64,000 nt of DNA from contig NZ_FPKO01000009.1 of the NCBI RefSeq assembly GCF_900119385.1, forward strand, positions 643,405 through 707,404, given 5' to 3'. Each line of letters opens with the position of its first letter. Position 1 is the stretch's first letter. Both the position numbers and the translations under genes were made by a program. Origin of the DNA: Thermophilibacter mediterraneus (GTDB lineage: Bacteria > Actinomycetota > Coriobacteriia > Coriobacteriales > Atopobiaceae). Of the stretch, positions 1 through 8,656 are shown one piece after another. The notes beneath the pieces were generated by a model. It saw nothing but the letters and a program-made list of their open reading frames with translations. It was not told the origin of the DNA and made no database searches.

Positions 1-156
1 GCGCTCGAGGCCGCGTCCGAGCTCGCCGATGATGCCGGGGTCGAGGCGCAGGGCGACGGCCCCGGGGGCGTTGCCCCCGCCGCGGTGCAGCACGTGCACG
101 GTCCCCCAGTGGGCGAGGTCTCCCGCCAGGCACGCGATTCTCGAACGGGGGTTCAT
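1..156 (-). CDS. Unidentified protein, N-terminal 52 residues only
   Basis: An open frame runs from an ATG at 156 off the left edge of the window with no stop. A clear ribosome binding site (AAAGGAG) lies about 5 bases upstream of the ATG, and an extended -10 box lies further up at 191-199, so the start is well supported. The visible residues begin MNPRSRIACLAGDLAHWG and are rich in glycine and hydrophobic residues. I do not recognise the family from this fragment. It is transcribed divergently from the queT-like gene. Confidence 0.55.
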   Translation of the reverse strand, partial: MNPRSRIACLAGDLAHWGTVHVLHRGGGNAPGAVALRLDPGIIGELGRGLER

Positions 157-190
157 GGCGTCTCCTTTGGCACGGCATCCCGACGCAGCA

Positions 191-199
191 ATACTAGCA
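191..199 (-). promoter_or_regulatory. Extended -10 promoter element, minus strand
   Basis: On the minus strand this reads TGCTAGTAT, i.e. TG-n followed by the -10 hexamer TAGTAT. It sits about 35 bases upstream of the ATG at 156. The identical 9-mer occurs on the plus strand at 234-242, giving two back-to-back promoters. Confidence 0.5.
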
Positions 200-233
200 T
201 GCCCCGCCCAGGGGCCGGCGCCGTGCGCAACTC

Positions 234-242
234 TGCTAGTAT
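234..242 (+). promoter_or_regulatory. Extended -10 promoter element, plus strand
   Basis: TGCTAGTAT, the same extended -10 sequence as the minus-strand copy at 191-199. It would start transcription near 250 and give the queT-like gene a leader of roughly 115 bases. The leader holds a GC-rich hairpin (GCGCGCC/GGCGCGC, about 318-334). I could not match the leader to a known riboswitch. Confidence 0.5.
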
Positions 243-367
243 CAGTGCTGTCGTGCCCACGGGGATGCTTCTTTTGGAGTGCTTTCCACCGGGATCCCGC
301 TGGTCGTGGGCTCGTCGCGCGCCGCCGGCGCGCCCAGAAAAGCCCTCCAGCAGAAAGAGAGAACGCC

Positions 368-988
368 ATGGAGCACACAAACACCGCCAGGGTCGGAGCC
401 GCGCCCGTCCGTCGCACCAGAAAGGTCGTCCGCATCGGCATGATAGCCGCGGCCTATGCCGCGCTGACGCTCTTTACCTTCGCCTTCCTGGGGAGCCTCG
501 CCTGGGGGCCCGTGCAGTTCAGGGTGTCCGAGGCCCTCTGCGTGCTCGCGCTGTTCACGGCCGACGCGGTTCCCGGCCTCGCGCTCGGCTGCGCGATTGC
601 CAACCTCGCCAACATCGTCCTGTCCGGCACCGGCATGCTCGGCATGCTCGACGTGGTCTTCGGCACGCTGGCGACGGCGCTCGGGGCGTACTTCACGTGG
701 CGCAACCGCCGCCGCCCGGCCCTCGCGCTGCTCGGCCCGGTGATTGCCAACGCCGTGATCGTCCCGGCGTACCTGCCGCTCATGCTCCAGGGCATCGGCT
801 ACTACACCATTCCGTTCACCAACATCGCGCTCGAGGGCGCCTACCCCGCGATGTACGCCTTCGGCCTGCTGGCCACGGGCATCGGCGAGGCCGTCGTCAT
901 GTACGTCCTCGGCCTGCCGCTCGCGAGGTCGCTCTCCAGGACGACGCTTCCCAGGCAGCTGGGCGACGACGTCGAGCAGAGGGAGTAG
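368..988 (+). CDS. queT: QueT family ECF transporter substrate-binding (S) component
   Basis: A 206-residue membrane protein of the QueT family. These are S components of energy-coupling-factor transporters thought to import a queuosine precursor; they work with shared ECF ATPase and T subunits, which are not in this window. The family signature QFRVSEAL is present at about residues 55-62, just after the first membrane segment. Four or five further hydrophobic segments follow, and the C-terminus is short and polar. The ATG at 368 was chosen because hydrophobicity begins about 25 residues later and AAAGAGAG precedes it; the longer upstream frame is GC-driven. The glycosyltransferase gene begins 9 bases downstream. 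Substrate is inferred from the family only. Confidence 0.8.
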   Translation: MEHTNTARVGAAPVRRTRKVVRIGMIAAAYAALTLFTFAFLGSLAWGPVQFRVSEALCVLALFTADAVPGLALGCAIANLANIVLSGTGMLGMLDVVFGTLATALGAYFTWRNRRRPALALLGPVIANAVIVPAYLPLMLQGIGYYTIPFTNIALEGAYPAMYAFGLLATGIGEAVVMYVLGLPLARSLSRTTLPRQLGDDVEQRE

Positions 989-997
989 GGGGGTCGC

Positions 998-2293
998 GTG
1001 AACCCGGCCATCGTCATTCCGTCCTACTGGGCCGAGGGGGACCAGCCCGGAGCGCTCGGCGAGCGCGGCGTCTACGACTACACGACGCCGATCGACAAGC
1101 CGCTGCCCGAGCTCGAGTCGTGCCTCACCTCCCTCGACGGGGTGCGTGGCGTCATCAGGGTCATCGTGCTCGTGGTGGCACCTCCCGAGTGCGAGGAGTC
1201 CGCGCGCGCTCGCGTCGAGAGCATCTGTCGCGCGCACCCGCTGCTCTCCACGCTCGTCATCGGCGCGCGCGAGGCGTCCCACATCGAGTGCGCTGTGGGG
1301 CGGATGGCCCATCACGTCACCGGCGAGACGGTCTCGCTGCGCGGCTACGGCGCCATCAAGAACATGGGCCTTGCCGTCGCCGCCGTCTTCGGCCACGACG
1401 TCGTGGTCTTTCTCGATGACGACGAGGTCGTGCTCGACGAGGACTTTCTCATCAACGCCGTCTTCGGCCTGGGCTCGCTCACTCGCCAGAACCTGAGGAT
1501 CCTGGCGAAGAGCGGCTTCTTCATCGACGCGCTCGACAGCCCCTACGCCGAGCCCTCCGAGGAGTGGAGCGAGAAGTACTGGTCGAAGGCGGCGGACTTC
1601 AACCGGGTGATGGAGCGCGCGCAGACCGCGGGCTCGCGCATCACGCGCTCGAACCACCTGTGCGGGGGCTGCTGCGCGCTGCACGCCGCTGCCTTCTCCC
1701 GGGTTCCCTTCGACCCCTACATCACGCGCGGGGAGGACCTCGACTACGTGCTCAACCTGCGCGCCTTCGGCATGGACGCCTGGTTCGACAACGCATGGTT
1801 CGTGCGGGCCCAGCCTCCCGAGGAGATGGCCCCGACGCCCTCCATCTTCATGCAGGACGTGCATCGCTGGCTCTACGAGTACCGCAAGCTCGACGCCATC
1901 AACGCGCGTCGCGACCTCCGCACGATCACCGCGGAGTCCCTCATGCCCTACCCGGGCAACTGGCTCTCCTCGGGCGTTCGCCGTCGGGTGTTCCAGACGG
2001 CGCTGCGTCGCCTGGTCACGGGTCCCGACCGCCTCGCGTACCTGCGCATCCTCACGCGCGGCCGCTACGACGCCGACAGGTTCGCCCTCTCGGCGAGCAC
2101 GCGCTACCTCTCGTTTGCGATGGTGTGGCCGGGAATCATGACGGCGCTCTGGGAGGACGAGGTGATCCAGGGGGCCATCAGGAAGACCGGCGAGGTCCGC
2201 CCGCTGTCGGCGGCCGCCGACGACACGGACCCCGCCTCCGCCGCCCTGCCCGACACGGGGGCCATCCCCCTGGTCGAGGGGGACGAGCGATGA
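998..2293 (+). CDS. Family 2-like glycosyltransferase
   Basis: A 431-residue GT-A-type glycosyltransferase starting at GTG 998. The N-terminus MNPAIVIPSYW is the usual first beta strand of family 2 enzymes. FLDDDE near residue 140 is the metal-binding DxD region, and GEDLDY near residue 245 fits the ED acceptor-site motif. There is a CGGCC cluster at about residues 223-227. No membrane segment is evident, so it is probably cytosolic or peripheral. It lies 9 bases after queT and overlaps the histidine kinase start by 4 bases (ATGA), suggesting one transcript. The sugar donor and acceptor cannot be told from sequence; a surface glycan role is possible. Confidence 0.75.
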   Translation: MNPAIVIPSYWAEGDQPGALGERGVYDYTTPIDKPLPELESCLTSLDGVRGVIRVIVLVVAPPECEESARARVESICRAHPLLSTLVIGAREASHIECAVGRMAHHVTGETVSLRGYGAIKNMGLAVAAVFGHDVVVFLDDDEVVLDEDFLINAVFGLGSLTRQNLRILAKSGFFIDALDSPYAEPSEEWSEKYWSKAADFNRVMERAQTAGSRITRSNHLCGGCCALHAAAFSRVPFDPYITRGEDLDYVLNLRAFGMDAWFDNAWFVRAQPPEEMAPTPSIFMQDVHRWLYEYRKLDAINARRDLRTITAESLMPYPGNWLSSGVRRRVFQTALRRLVTGPDRLAYLRILTRGRYDADRFALSASTRYLSFAMVWPGIMTALWEDEVIQGAIRKTGEVRPLSAAADDTDPASAALPDTGAIPLVEGDER

Positions 2294-3654
2294 GGGAGCG
2301 CCCCGTCATCCCGCGGCGCGTGGTGAGCGCGATGCTCGTCCTGTGCGCCGTCGCGCTCGCCGTCGCGCTCACCTGGAGCATCAGCGACGGCTTCGTGGTC
2401 GCGTCCATGCTCGTGGGGTGCGGCCTCGCCGCCGTCATCGTGCTCTCGGGCGCGCTCAGCGTCACGCCCGTCAACACGCGCTCCGAGGCCACGGAGCGCA
2501 CGCTGCGCGTGGCCGCGAACACCCTGAGCCACCTGCGCGGCGGCCTCACCGTGGACAACGCGCGCGCCATCTGCGCGCTGCTCCTGCCCGAGACGAGCGC
2601 CGACGGCATCGCGATCACGGACCGCTCGCGCGTCCTTGCCTACGAGGGCTCCATCAAGACGCGCTTCCTGCCGGGCACCGCAAACGCGAACCCCACGCTC
2701 GAGGTGCTCGAGAGCGGTCGGATGGAGACGTTCGTCTCGGTCGACGAGGACAGCCAGGACGTCCGGGGCTTCTCGATGGGCAACCGCCAGGAGGGCCATG
2801 CGTTCGGCATCATCGTGCCGCTGCTCGTGCAGGACCGCGCGGTCGGGACGATCAAGTTCTACTATCGTCGCGACCTCGACATCGACCGCACGCAGCTCGC
2901 CATCGCCGAGGGCCTCGGGATACTGCTCTCCACGCAGCTCTCCTCCTACGAGCTCGACCGCCAGGCGGAGCTCACGGCGCGCGCCGAGGTCAAGGCGCTC
3001 CAGGCGCAGATCAACCCGCACTTCCTCTTCAACACCCTCAACACCATCGCGTCGTTCACGCGCACCAACCCCACGAAGGCCCGCGACCTGCTGCGCGAGT
3101 TCTCGACCTTCTATCGCAGGACGCTCGAGAGCTCGGAGAAGACGCTCATCCCGCTCTCGCAGGAGCTCGAGCAGACCCGCCGCTACCTCAAGATCGAGAA
3201 GGCGCGCTTCGGCGAGGACCGCATCGTCGAGACCGAGCACGTCGAGGCGGGGTGCGGGGAGCTCGGGGTGCCGTCCTTCCTCGTGCAGCCCATCGTCGAG
3301 AACGCCGTGCGCCACGCCATGCGCGACGAGGGTCCGCTTCACGTTGACGTGCAGGTCGCGACGGACGGTGATGATATCCTTATTGCCGTTGCCGACGACG
3401 GCCTCGGAATGGACAAGGCGGTGGCGGACCGGCTGCTCGCCGACGCCACCGAGCCGAGGTCGTCCCGCGCCCCCTCGAAGGGGTCCGGAACGGGCATGGC
3501 GCTGCGCAACGTCGCGGAGCGCATCGAGCGCTTCTTCGGCACGGGCTCTGGCGTCGAGATCGTGTCGAAGCCGGGCGAGGGCACGTGCGTGACGCTGCGC
3601 CTCGCACGCGCGCGGCGCAGGCTTGTCCGTGCAGCGGCACGCGGAAACGAGTAG
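2290..3654 (+). CDS. LytS/YehU-type sensor histidine kinase
   Basis: A 454-residue sensor kinase. Two hydrophobic segments (residues about 10-60) anchor it in the membrane. A GAF-like sensor region (about 75-220) is followed by the His_kinase domain with QINPHFLFNTLN; the phospho-acceptor His is near residue 244. The ATPase domain has the N box IVENAVRHA (about 335), DDGLGMD (about 370) and GSGTGMALRNV (about 397). This architecture belongs to the LytS class that pairs with LytTR response regulators, and such a regulator is encoded 42 bases downstream. The start overlaps the previous stop (ATGA). The signal is unknown; relatives sense pyruvate, peptides or cell-envelope state. Confidence 0.9.
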   Translation: MRERPVIPRRVVSAMLVLCAVALAVALTWSISDGFVVASMLVGCGLAAVIVLSGALSVTPVNTRSEATERTLRVAANTLSHLRGGLTVDNARAICALLLPETSADGIAITDRSRVLAYEGSIKTRFLPGTANANPTLEVLESGRMETFVSVDEDSQDVRGFSMGNRQEGHAFGIIVPLLVQDRAVGTIKFYYRRDLDIDRTQLAIAEGLGILLSTQLSSYELDRQAELTARAEVKALQAQINPHFLFNTLNTIASFTRTNPTKARDLLREFSTFYRRTLESSEKTLIPLSQELEQTRRYLKIEKARFGEDRIVETEHVEAGCGELGVPSFLVQPIVENAVRHAMRDEGPLHVDVQVATDGDDILIAVADDGLGMDKAVADRLLADATEPRSSRAPSKGSGTGMALRNVAERIERFFGTGSGVEIVSKPGEGTCVTLRLARARRRLVRAAARGNE

Positions 3655-3696
3655 GCTGTGATGGGTGGTTCCTGCAAGAGCGTGAAGGGATAGTAC

Positions 3697-4413
3697 ATGC
3701 GCGCGATGATCGTAGACGACGAGGCTCCTGCTCGCTCCGAGCTGAGGTATCTGCTCGAGGAGACGGGCAGGGTCGACGCCATCATGGAGGCCTCGAGCGC
3801 CCGCGAGGCGGTGGAGAAGCTGATGGAGGCCAAGGCCGACGTCATGTTCCTCGACATCCAGATGCCCAAGACCTCCGGCATGCAGCTCGCCGAGGCCCTT
3901 CATCGCCTCAAGAACCCGCCTGCGATCGTCTTCGTGACCGCGTACAGCGAGTACGCCCTCGAGGCCTTCGAGGTCGATGCGATCGACTACCTGATGAAGC
4001 CCGTCGACCCCGAGCGCCTGGGCCAGGCGCTCGACAAGGTCCAGGCCCGCTCCAAGCCCCAGCCGCAGAGCCACTCCTCCGTCGAGCGCATCCCGGTCGT
4101 CAAGAGCGGTCGGAAGGTGCTCGTGCCCATCGACCAGATTCGCTACATCGAGGCGAAGGACGACTACTCCTGCATCTACACCGCGGACGACCGCTTCCTC
4201 TCCACGATCTCGCTCGCCAAGCTCGAGCAGAAGCTCGCACCGCACGGCTTCTTCCGCGTCCATCGCGGCTACATCGTCAACCTCGAGTACGTCGAGGACG
4301 TGGAGGTCATCTCCTCCGGGATCTTGCAGCTGGGCATCAACGGGATCGAGGGCAAGAAGATCTCGGTGTCCCGCCGTCGCGTCGTGGCCCTCAAGCGGGC
4401 CCTCGGCCTATAG
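3697..4413 (+). CDS. LytTR-type response regulator (LytR/AlgR family)
   Basis: A 238-residue response regulator and cognate partner of the upstream kinase. The receiver domain (residues 1-120) has the acidic pocket DDE at 7-9, the phospho-acceptor Asp at about 53 in FLDIQMPK, Thr in FVTAY and Lys in LMKPVDP. A LytTR DNA-binding domain fills about residues 130-238 with FFRVHRGYIVNL. LytTR proteins bind pairs of short direct repeats upstream of their targets; I did not find a convincing pair next to this operon. The phosphodiesterase gene starts 8 bases after the stop. Confidence 0.9.
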   Translation: MRAMIVDDEAPARSELRYLLEETGRVDAIMEASSAREAVEKLMEAKADVMFLDIQMPKTSGMQLAEALHRLKNPPAIVFVTAYSEYALEAFEVDAIDYLMKPVDPERLGQALDKVQARSKPQPQSHSSVERIPVVKSGRKVLVPIDQIRYIEAKDDYSCIYTADDRFLSTISLAKLEQKLAPHGFFRVHRGYIVNLEYVEDVEVISSGILQLGINGIEGKKISVSRRRVVALKRALGL

Positions 4414-4421
4414 GGGACGTC

Positions 4422-4880
4422 GTGGCGACCAGATACGACATCATCTCCGACACCCACGGATACCTCTCACCGGAGCTGCTCGCCGAGCTCGAGGGTGCCG
4501 ACGTCATCGTGCACGCCGGCGACATCTGCTCGCCCTCTGACTATCGTACGCTCAGCGAGATAGCGCGCGTGCAGCTGTGCCTCGGGAACAACGACTACGC
4601 CTATGACTACGGGCCCGCGGTCAAGGACCGCAAGGTCTTCGTGGGCAGCGGGCTCAAGTGGCAGGTCACGCACTATCGCAAGCGCCTGAACCTCACCAAG
4701 AGCGACATCGCCATCTTCGGGCACACCCACACGCCGGTCGTCGAGCGCGACGAGTGGACCGGCGTGCTCGTCATGAACCCCGGCAGCCCGACCTACCCCC
4801 GGCGGTCCCGGCCCTCGATGGGCCGCATCGTCTGCGAGGCGGGCAACATCCTCGAGGCGAAGATCATCACGCTCGCCTAG
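4422..4880 (+). CDS. YfcE/MJ0936-type metallophosphodiesterase
   Basis: A 152-residue calcineurin-like phosphoesterase with start GTG 4422. The metal-binding signature residues are present in order: DxH in ISDTHG, GD in HAGDI, GNND, and GHTH near residue 105, then NPGS. This matches the small YfcE family, manganese-dependent phosphodiesterases active on model substrates and of unclear natural role. Close spacing to the response regulator suggests co-transcription. It converges with the PAP2 gene on the other strand, with 32 bases between the stops. Confidence 0.85.
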   Translation: MATRYDIISDTHGYLSPELLAELEGADVIVHAGDICSPSDYRTLSEIARVQLCLGNNDYAYDYGPAVKDRKVFVGSGLKWQVTHYRKRLNLTKSDIAIFGHTHTPVVERDEWTGVLVMNPGSPTYPRRSRPSMGRIVCEAGNILEAKIITLA

Positions 4881-4912
4881 GCGCCCGAGCGACGCGCGGC
4901 CCCTCGGGGAGG

Positions 4913-5620
4913 CTACGGTCGCGCGTCCCTGCGCGGGGCGTCAACGGCGACGAAGAGCGGTGCCACCACGCGCGTGTAGAAGGCCAGCCACGCGAGCGAG
5001 ACGCAGAAGCCGGCGATGACGTCAGAGGCGTAGTGGACGCCCAGGTAGATGCGGCTCACCCCAACGAGCACGATGACGACGGCGAAGAAGGCGCACCACA
5101 CCACCCGCATCGCGTCTCTGCGGTGGTAGCGCCAGATCATCCATATGAGCAGGCCAAAGAAGGCCATCGCGACCATCGAGTGACCCGAGGGGAAGCTGTA
5201 GCCGCTCTCGGCGACGAGTCGGAAGCCCTCGGGGCGCGGCCGCTGCACGATGACCTTGAGCAGCGTGTTGAGGGCGACCACGCACGCGAGGTTGACGGTC
5301 ACGCACCATCCCGGCGCCTTTCCGGGGGCGAGCGCCGCGATGACGGCGGCCATGACGGCGAGCACCACCACCGAGGCGAGCGAGGTCACCCCCTCCATGA
5401 CGGGGGTCAGCGCGTCCGAGCGCAGGCGCTCGACGAAAAGCTGGTAGGCCATCGTGTCGAGCCTCATGATCTCGCCCTCCGCGACCTCTCCCAGCAAGGC
5501 GAGGAACACGAGGGTGCACACGAGCACGATGACGACGCGGAGGTTCTGGCGGAGAAGACCCAGGGCCCCGTGAGCGATGTCGCGCGGACCCTGGGCGCCG
5601 CCGGTCTCGATGTCAGCCAT
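4913..5620 (-). CDS. PAP2-family membrane phosphatase
   Basis: A 235-residue integral membrane protein with about six hydrophobic segments. It carries the three motifs of the type 2 phosphatidic acid phosphatase family: K-x6-RP (KVIVQRPRP, about residues 122-130), PSGH (SFPSGHS, about 142-148) and SR-x5-H-x3-D (SRIYLGVHYASD, about 190-201). Such enzymes dephosphorylate undecaprenyl pyrophosphate or lipid phosphates on the outer face of the membrane; which one is not resolved here. It starts 3 bases after the trxA stop on the same strand and is probably co-transcribed with it. Confidence 0.85.
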   Translation of the reverse strand: MADIETGGAQGPRDIAHGALGLLRQNLRVVIVLVCTLVFLALLGEVAEGEIMRLDTMAYQLFVERLRSDALTPVMEGVTSLASVVVLAVMAAVIAALAPGKAPGWCVTVNLACVVALNTLLKVIVQRPRPEGFRLVAESGYSFPSGHSMVAMAFFGLLIWMIWRYHRRDAMRVVWCAFFAVVIVLVGVSRIYLGVHYASDVIAGFCVSLAWLAFYTRVVAPLFVAVDAPRRDARP

Positions 5621-5623
5621 GCC

Positions 5624-5941
5624 CTAGAGGTTGGCCTCGAGCTCGGAGACGAGCGCAGGCTTGGGCATGTTGCCGACGACGGTGTGGACCGGCTTGCCGT
5701 CCTTGAAGAGGATGAGCGTGGGGATGGAGACGATCTTGAACTGCGTGGCGAGCTCGGGCTCCTCGTCGACGTTGCACTTGTAGACGGCGAGCCGATCGGC
5801 CATCTCCTGGGAGATCTGGTCGATCACGGGCGCGAGCGCGCGGCACGGGCCGCACCACGACGCCCAGAAGTCAACGAGAACGGGCTTGTCGGAGCCGGAG
5901 ATGACGGAGCTGAAGTCGGCTGCGGTGATTGCCTTGGCCAT
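5624..5941 (-). CDS. trxA: Thioredoxin
   Basis: A 105-residue thioredoxin of normal length with the redox-active motif WASWCGPCR at about residues 26-34 and the cis-proline region VSIPTLILF near 72-80. It reduces protein disulfides in the cytosol using electrons from thioredoxin reductase, which is not in this window. The ATG at 5941 is preceded by GGGAGG on the minus strand. A TTGAAC -35-like element lies upstream in the divergent region shared with the gene at 6079. Confidence 0.95.
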   Translation of the reverse strand: MAKAITAADFSSVISGSDKPVLVDFWASWCGPCRALAPVIDQISQEMADRLAVYKCNVDEEPELATQFKIVSIPTLILFKDGKPVHTVVGNMPKPALVSELEANL

Positions 5942-6078
5942 GGGGGACCTCCCTGGTCGCGAGTCTCTGCTTGTCAGTGCTTATGCCCGATTTACACTGG
6001 TTCAAACGGCCGTCGAGCGATATGTTACACATCTGATAGCACATGGTCGGCGGACGTGCCGGCCGGGGAGGGGGAGGC

Positions 6079-6633
6079 ATGGCATCTGAGCGGGAGGCGC
6101 GCCGCCGCGCGTGCCTGGACAAGGCGGCCGCCGAGGTCGACGGGCTCGTCGCGCGCGGGGTGGTCATGGGCGGAAACGCGTTCTCCGCGGTCCTTCTGGT
6201 CAAGGGGGAGCTCGCCGAGGGCGAGACGGGCGGCGAGGGGGCGTTCTCGGGCGCAGACGGCACGGCGCTCAGGGCGTCGCTCGCGAAGCTCGGCTACGCT
6301 CCCGAGGACTGGGAGTGGCTGCTCTCCGTCGACGCCGGCGGCGAGCCGCTCGACGCGGGGCTCCTCCGCGAGGCCGTCTGCGCGCTCGACCCCGCGACGG
6401 TGATCGCCTGCGACGAGGCGGCCGCGAGCGCGCTGCGCGAGGCCTATGCCGACGAGCTGGCCGCGCTCGACGCGCTCGAGGAGGCCATGCTCGTCCCCGG
6501 CGCCCTCGCCCGCGTGCTGGGCATGCGCGTCATGAACCTCGGGGGCTTCGCCGCCGCGCTCGGCGACCCGCACGAGAAGCAGGTCATGTGGGCTCGCCTC
6601 AAGCGGCTGCCCCCGCTCGGTGAGCCCATCTGA
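6079..6633 (+). CDS. Conserved-looking protein of unknown function
   Basis: A 184-residue, Ala- and Glu-rich soluble protein with no membrane segment or recognised motif. The ATG at 6079 is chosen because it is directly preceded by a strong purine run (GGGGAGGGGGAGG); the open frame continues upstream but without a better start. The frame is free of stops and shows codon-position bias like its neighbours. It stands alone, divergent from trxA and about 85 bases before pgi. I do not recognise the family and assign no function. Confidence 0.55.
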   Translation: MASEREARRRACLDKAAAEVDGLVARGVVMGGNAFSAVLLVKGELAEGETGGEGAFSGADGTALRASLAKLGYAPEDWEWLLSVDAGGEPLDAGLLREAVCALDPATVIACDEAAASALREAYADELAALDALEEAMLVPGALARVLGMRVMNLGGFAAALGDPHEKQVMWARLKRLPPLGEPI

Positions 6634-6717
6634 ACGATTGGCGTCCGTGCCCTCCGGCGGCGGCCGTCACGCGCTATCCTTAACGTATCTGTTTGCATCT
6701 CGGGGAAGGAGCAGCCC

Positions 6718-8412
6718 ATGTCCAGCATCAAGGCCCCTGTCGACGCCACCACCACTCCTGAGTGGGCGGCGCTCCAGGCACATCACGACGAGCTCGTCGC
6801 AGGCGGATTCTGCCTCAAGGACGCCTTCGCCTCCGATCCCGAACGCGTGAGCAGGCTCTCCTTCGACATGGATGACCTGCACTTCGACCTCTCGAAGAAC
6901 CTCGTCGACGAGAAGACCGTCGGGCTCCTCTGCGACCTCGCCCGCGCGGTCGGTCTCGAGGAGCGCCGCGACGCCATGTACGCGGGCGAGCACATCAACA
7001 CCACCGAGGACCGCGCCGTCCTGCACACGGCGCTGCGTCGTCCCGCGTCGGAGGCCGGAACCGTCTTCGACCGCGACCAGGACTGCGTCGCCGACGTCCG
7101 CGCCGAGCTCGAGCGCATGTACGCCTTCGCCGAGCGCGTCCGCTCCGGCGAGTGGAAGGGCGTCACGGGCAAGCGCATCGAGCACCTCGTCTCCATCGGC
7201 ATCGGCGGCTCCGACCTCGGCCCGGTCATGGTCTACGAGGCGCTCAAGCCCTTCGCCGACGCCGGCATCGACTGCCGCTACATCTCCAACATCGACCCCA
7301 ACGACATGGCGGAGAAGGTCAAGGGCCTCGACCCCGAGACCACCCTCGTGATCATCGTCTCCAAGACCTTCACCACGCTCGAGACCCTCACCAACGCCCG
7401 TGAGGTCAGGGCCTGGATGCTCGAGCAGCTCAGGGCGCAGGGCGCCATCGACGGCTCCGACGAGCAGAACGCCGAGGCGATTCGTCGGCACTTCGTCGCC
7501 GTCTCGACCGCCCTCAACCTCGTCGCCGACTTCGGCATCGATCCCGAGAACGCCTTCGGCTTCTGGAGCTGGGTCGGCGGCCGCTACTCCGTGGACTCCG
7601 CGGTGGGCCTGTCGCTGATCGTCGTCTTTGGCCCCGAGCGCTTCGAGTGCTTCCTCAGGGGCTTCCATGATCTCGACGAGTACTTCCAGAAGACCCCGCT
7701 CGAGAAGAACGTCGTCGCCCTCATGGGCCTTCTCAACGTCTGGTACGTGAACTTCTTCGGCGCGGAGAGCCATGCCGTGCTGCCCTACAACCAGTACCTG
7801 CACCGCTTCGCCGCCTACCTCCAGCAGCTCACGATGGAGTCCAACGGCAAGAGCGTGCGCTGGGACGGCAGCCCCGTGACCTCCGCCACCGGCGAGATTT
7901 TCTGGGGCGAGCCGGGCACCAACGGGCAGCACGCCTTCTACCAGCTCATCCACCAGGGCACCCGCATGATCCCGGCCGACTTCATCGCCTTCGTGAACAC
8001 GCCCAACCCCAACAAGGACGGCGACCAGGACGTTCACGAGCTCTTCCTGGGCAACTACCTTGCCCAGACCAAGGCGCTCGCCTTCGGCAAGACGGCCGAC
8101 GAGGTTCGTGCCGAGGGCACGGCGGAGTGGATGGTTCCGGCTCGCGTCTTCGAGGGCAACCGCCCGACCACCTCGATCTTCGGCGTCGACCTCACGCCGC
8201 ACGCCCTGGGCGAGCTCATCGCGCTCTACGAGCACATCACCTTCGTCGAGGGCACGGTCTGGGGGATCGACTCCTACGACCAGTGGGGCGTCGAGCTCGG
8301 CAAGCAGCTCGCCAAGCAGATCACGCCCGCCTTCCACGACGACGAGGCCCTCGCCGCGCAGGACGCCTCGACGCAGGCGCTCATCCAGTACTATCGCGCC
8401 CACCGCAAGTAG
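6718..8412 (+). CDS. pgi: Glucose-6-phosphate isomerase
   Basis: A 564-residue phosphoglucose isomerase, full length for the large-subunit family. It interconverts glucose 6-phosphate and fructose 6-phosphate in glycolysis and links to the glycogen cluster in this window. Family signatures are visible: [11 protein letters not shown] (about residues 159-169), [10 protein letters not shown] (about 214-223) and [16 protein letters not shown] (about 399-414), which carries the catalytic His. The ATG at 6718 follows GGAAGGAG. A strong intrinsic terminator follows at 8446-8483, so the gene is monocistronic. Confidence 0.97.
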   Translation: MSSIKAPVDATTTPEWAALQAHHDELVAGGFCLKDAFASDPERVSRLSFDMDDLHFDLSKNLVDEKTVGLLCDLARAVGLEERRDAMYAGEHINTTEDRAVLHTALRRPASEAGTVFDRDQDCVADVRAELERMYAFAERVRSGEWKGVTGKRIEHLVSIGIGGSDLGPVMVYEALKPFADAGIDCRYISNIDPNDMAEKVKGLDPETTLVIIVSKTFTTLETLTNAREVRAWMLEQLRAQGAIDGSDEQNAEAIRRHFVAVSTALNLVADFGIDPENAFGFWSWVGGRYSVDSAVGLSLIVVFGPERFECFLRGFHDLDEYFQKTPLEKNVVALMGLLNVWYVNFFGAESHAVLPYNQYLHRFAAYLQQLTMESNGKSVRWDGSPVTSATGEIFWGEPGTNGQHAFYQLIHQGTRMIPADFIAFVNTPNPNKDGDQDVHELFLGNYLAQTKALAFGKTADEVRAEGTAEWMVPARVFEGNRPTTSIFGVDLTPHALGELIALYEHITFVEGTVWGIDSYDQWGVELGKQLAKQITPAFHDDEALAAQDASTQALIQYYRAHRK

Positions 8413-8441
8413 CGTGCAATAGGGACAGGCACTTTTGCACG
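8413..8441. repeat. Intergenic palindrome with a GGGACAGG core
   Basis: Inverted arms CGTGCAA and TTGCACG flank a loop containing TAGGGACAGGCAC. It lies directly after the pgi stop. Related elements with the same layout (short arms around AGGACAGG or GGGACTG) occur at 45363-45391 and 54285-54313. Confidence 0.55.
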
Positions 8442-8445
8442 CTTC

Positions 8446-8483
8446 GGGCCGCCGGGCACTTCTCGCCCGGCGGCCCCTTTTTT
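8446..8483 (+). terminator. Rho-independent terminator after pgi
   Basis: A 12-bp stem (GGGCCGCCGGGC pairing with GCCCGGCGGCCC) with a 7-base loop, followed by a run of six T at 8478-8483. It lies about 35 bases after the pgi stop. Confidence 0.9.
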
Positions 8484-8656
8484 GGCGCTCGAACGAAATA
8501 CCCCACTCTACCTGCGGCGCGCAACCGTCAGGCGCCTTGTGGTTGCCGGCGTTCCGGCCAAAATGCAGCCCACTGGTTGGTGGAGCGCGCCCGTCTGATA
8601 CCGTAGTCTTGGCGTCGCCGGCACGAAGAAGACGCCCCCGACGCAAAGGACCCACC

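Noticed and set aside
250-367. Riboswitch in the queT leader (preQ1-type expected)
   Set aside because: I compared it by eye with preQ1 class I and II patterns and with the THF type and saw no match; only a GC-rich hairpin is clear. A covariance-model search would decide.
85-1419. Long frame overlapping queT and the glycosyltransferase
   Set aside because: Arg/Pro/His-rich translation typical of an out-of-frame reading of GC-rich genes; no start signal.
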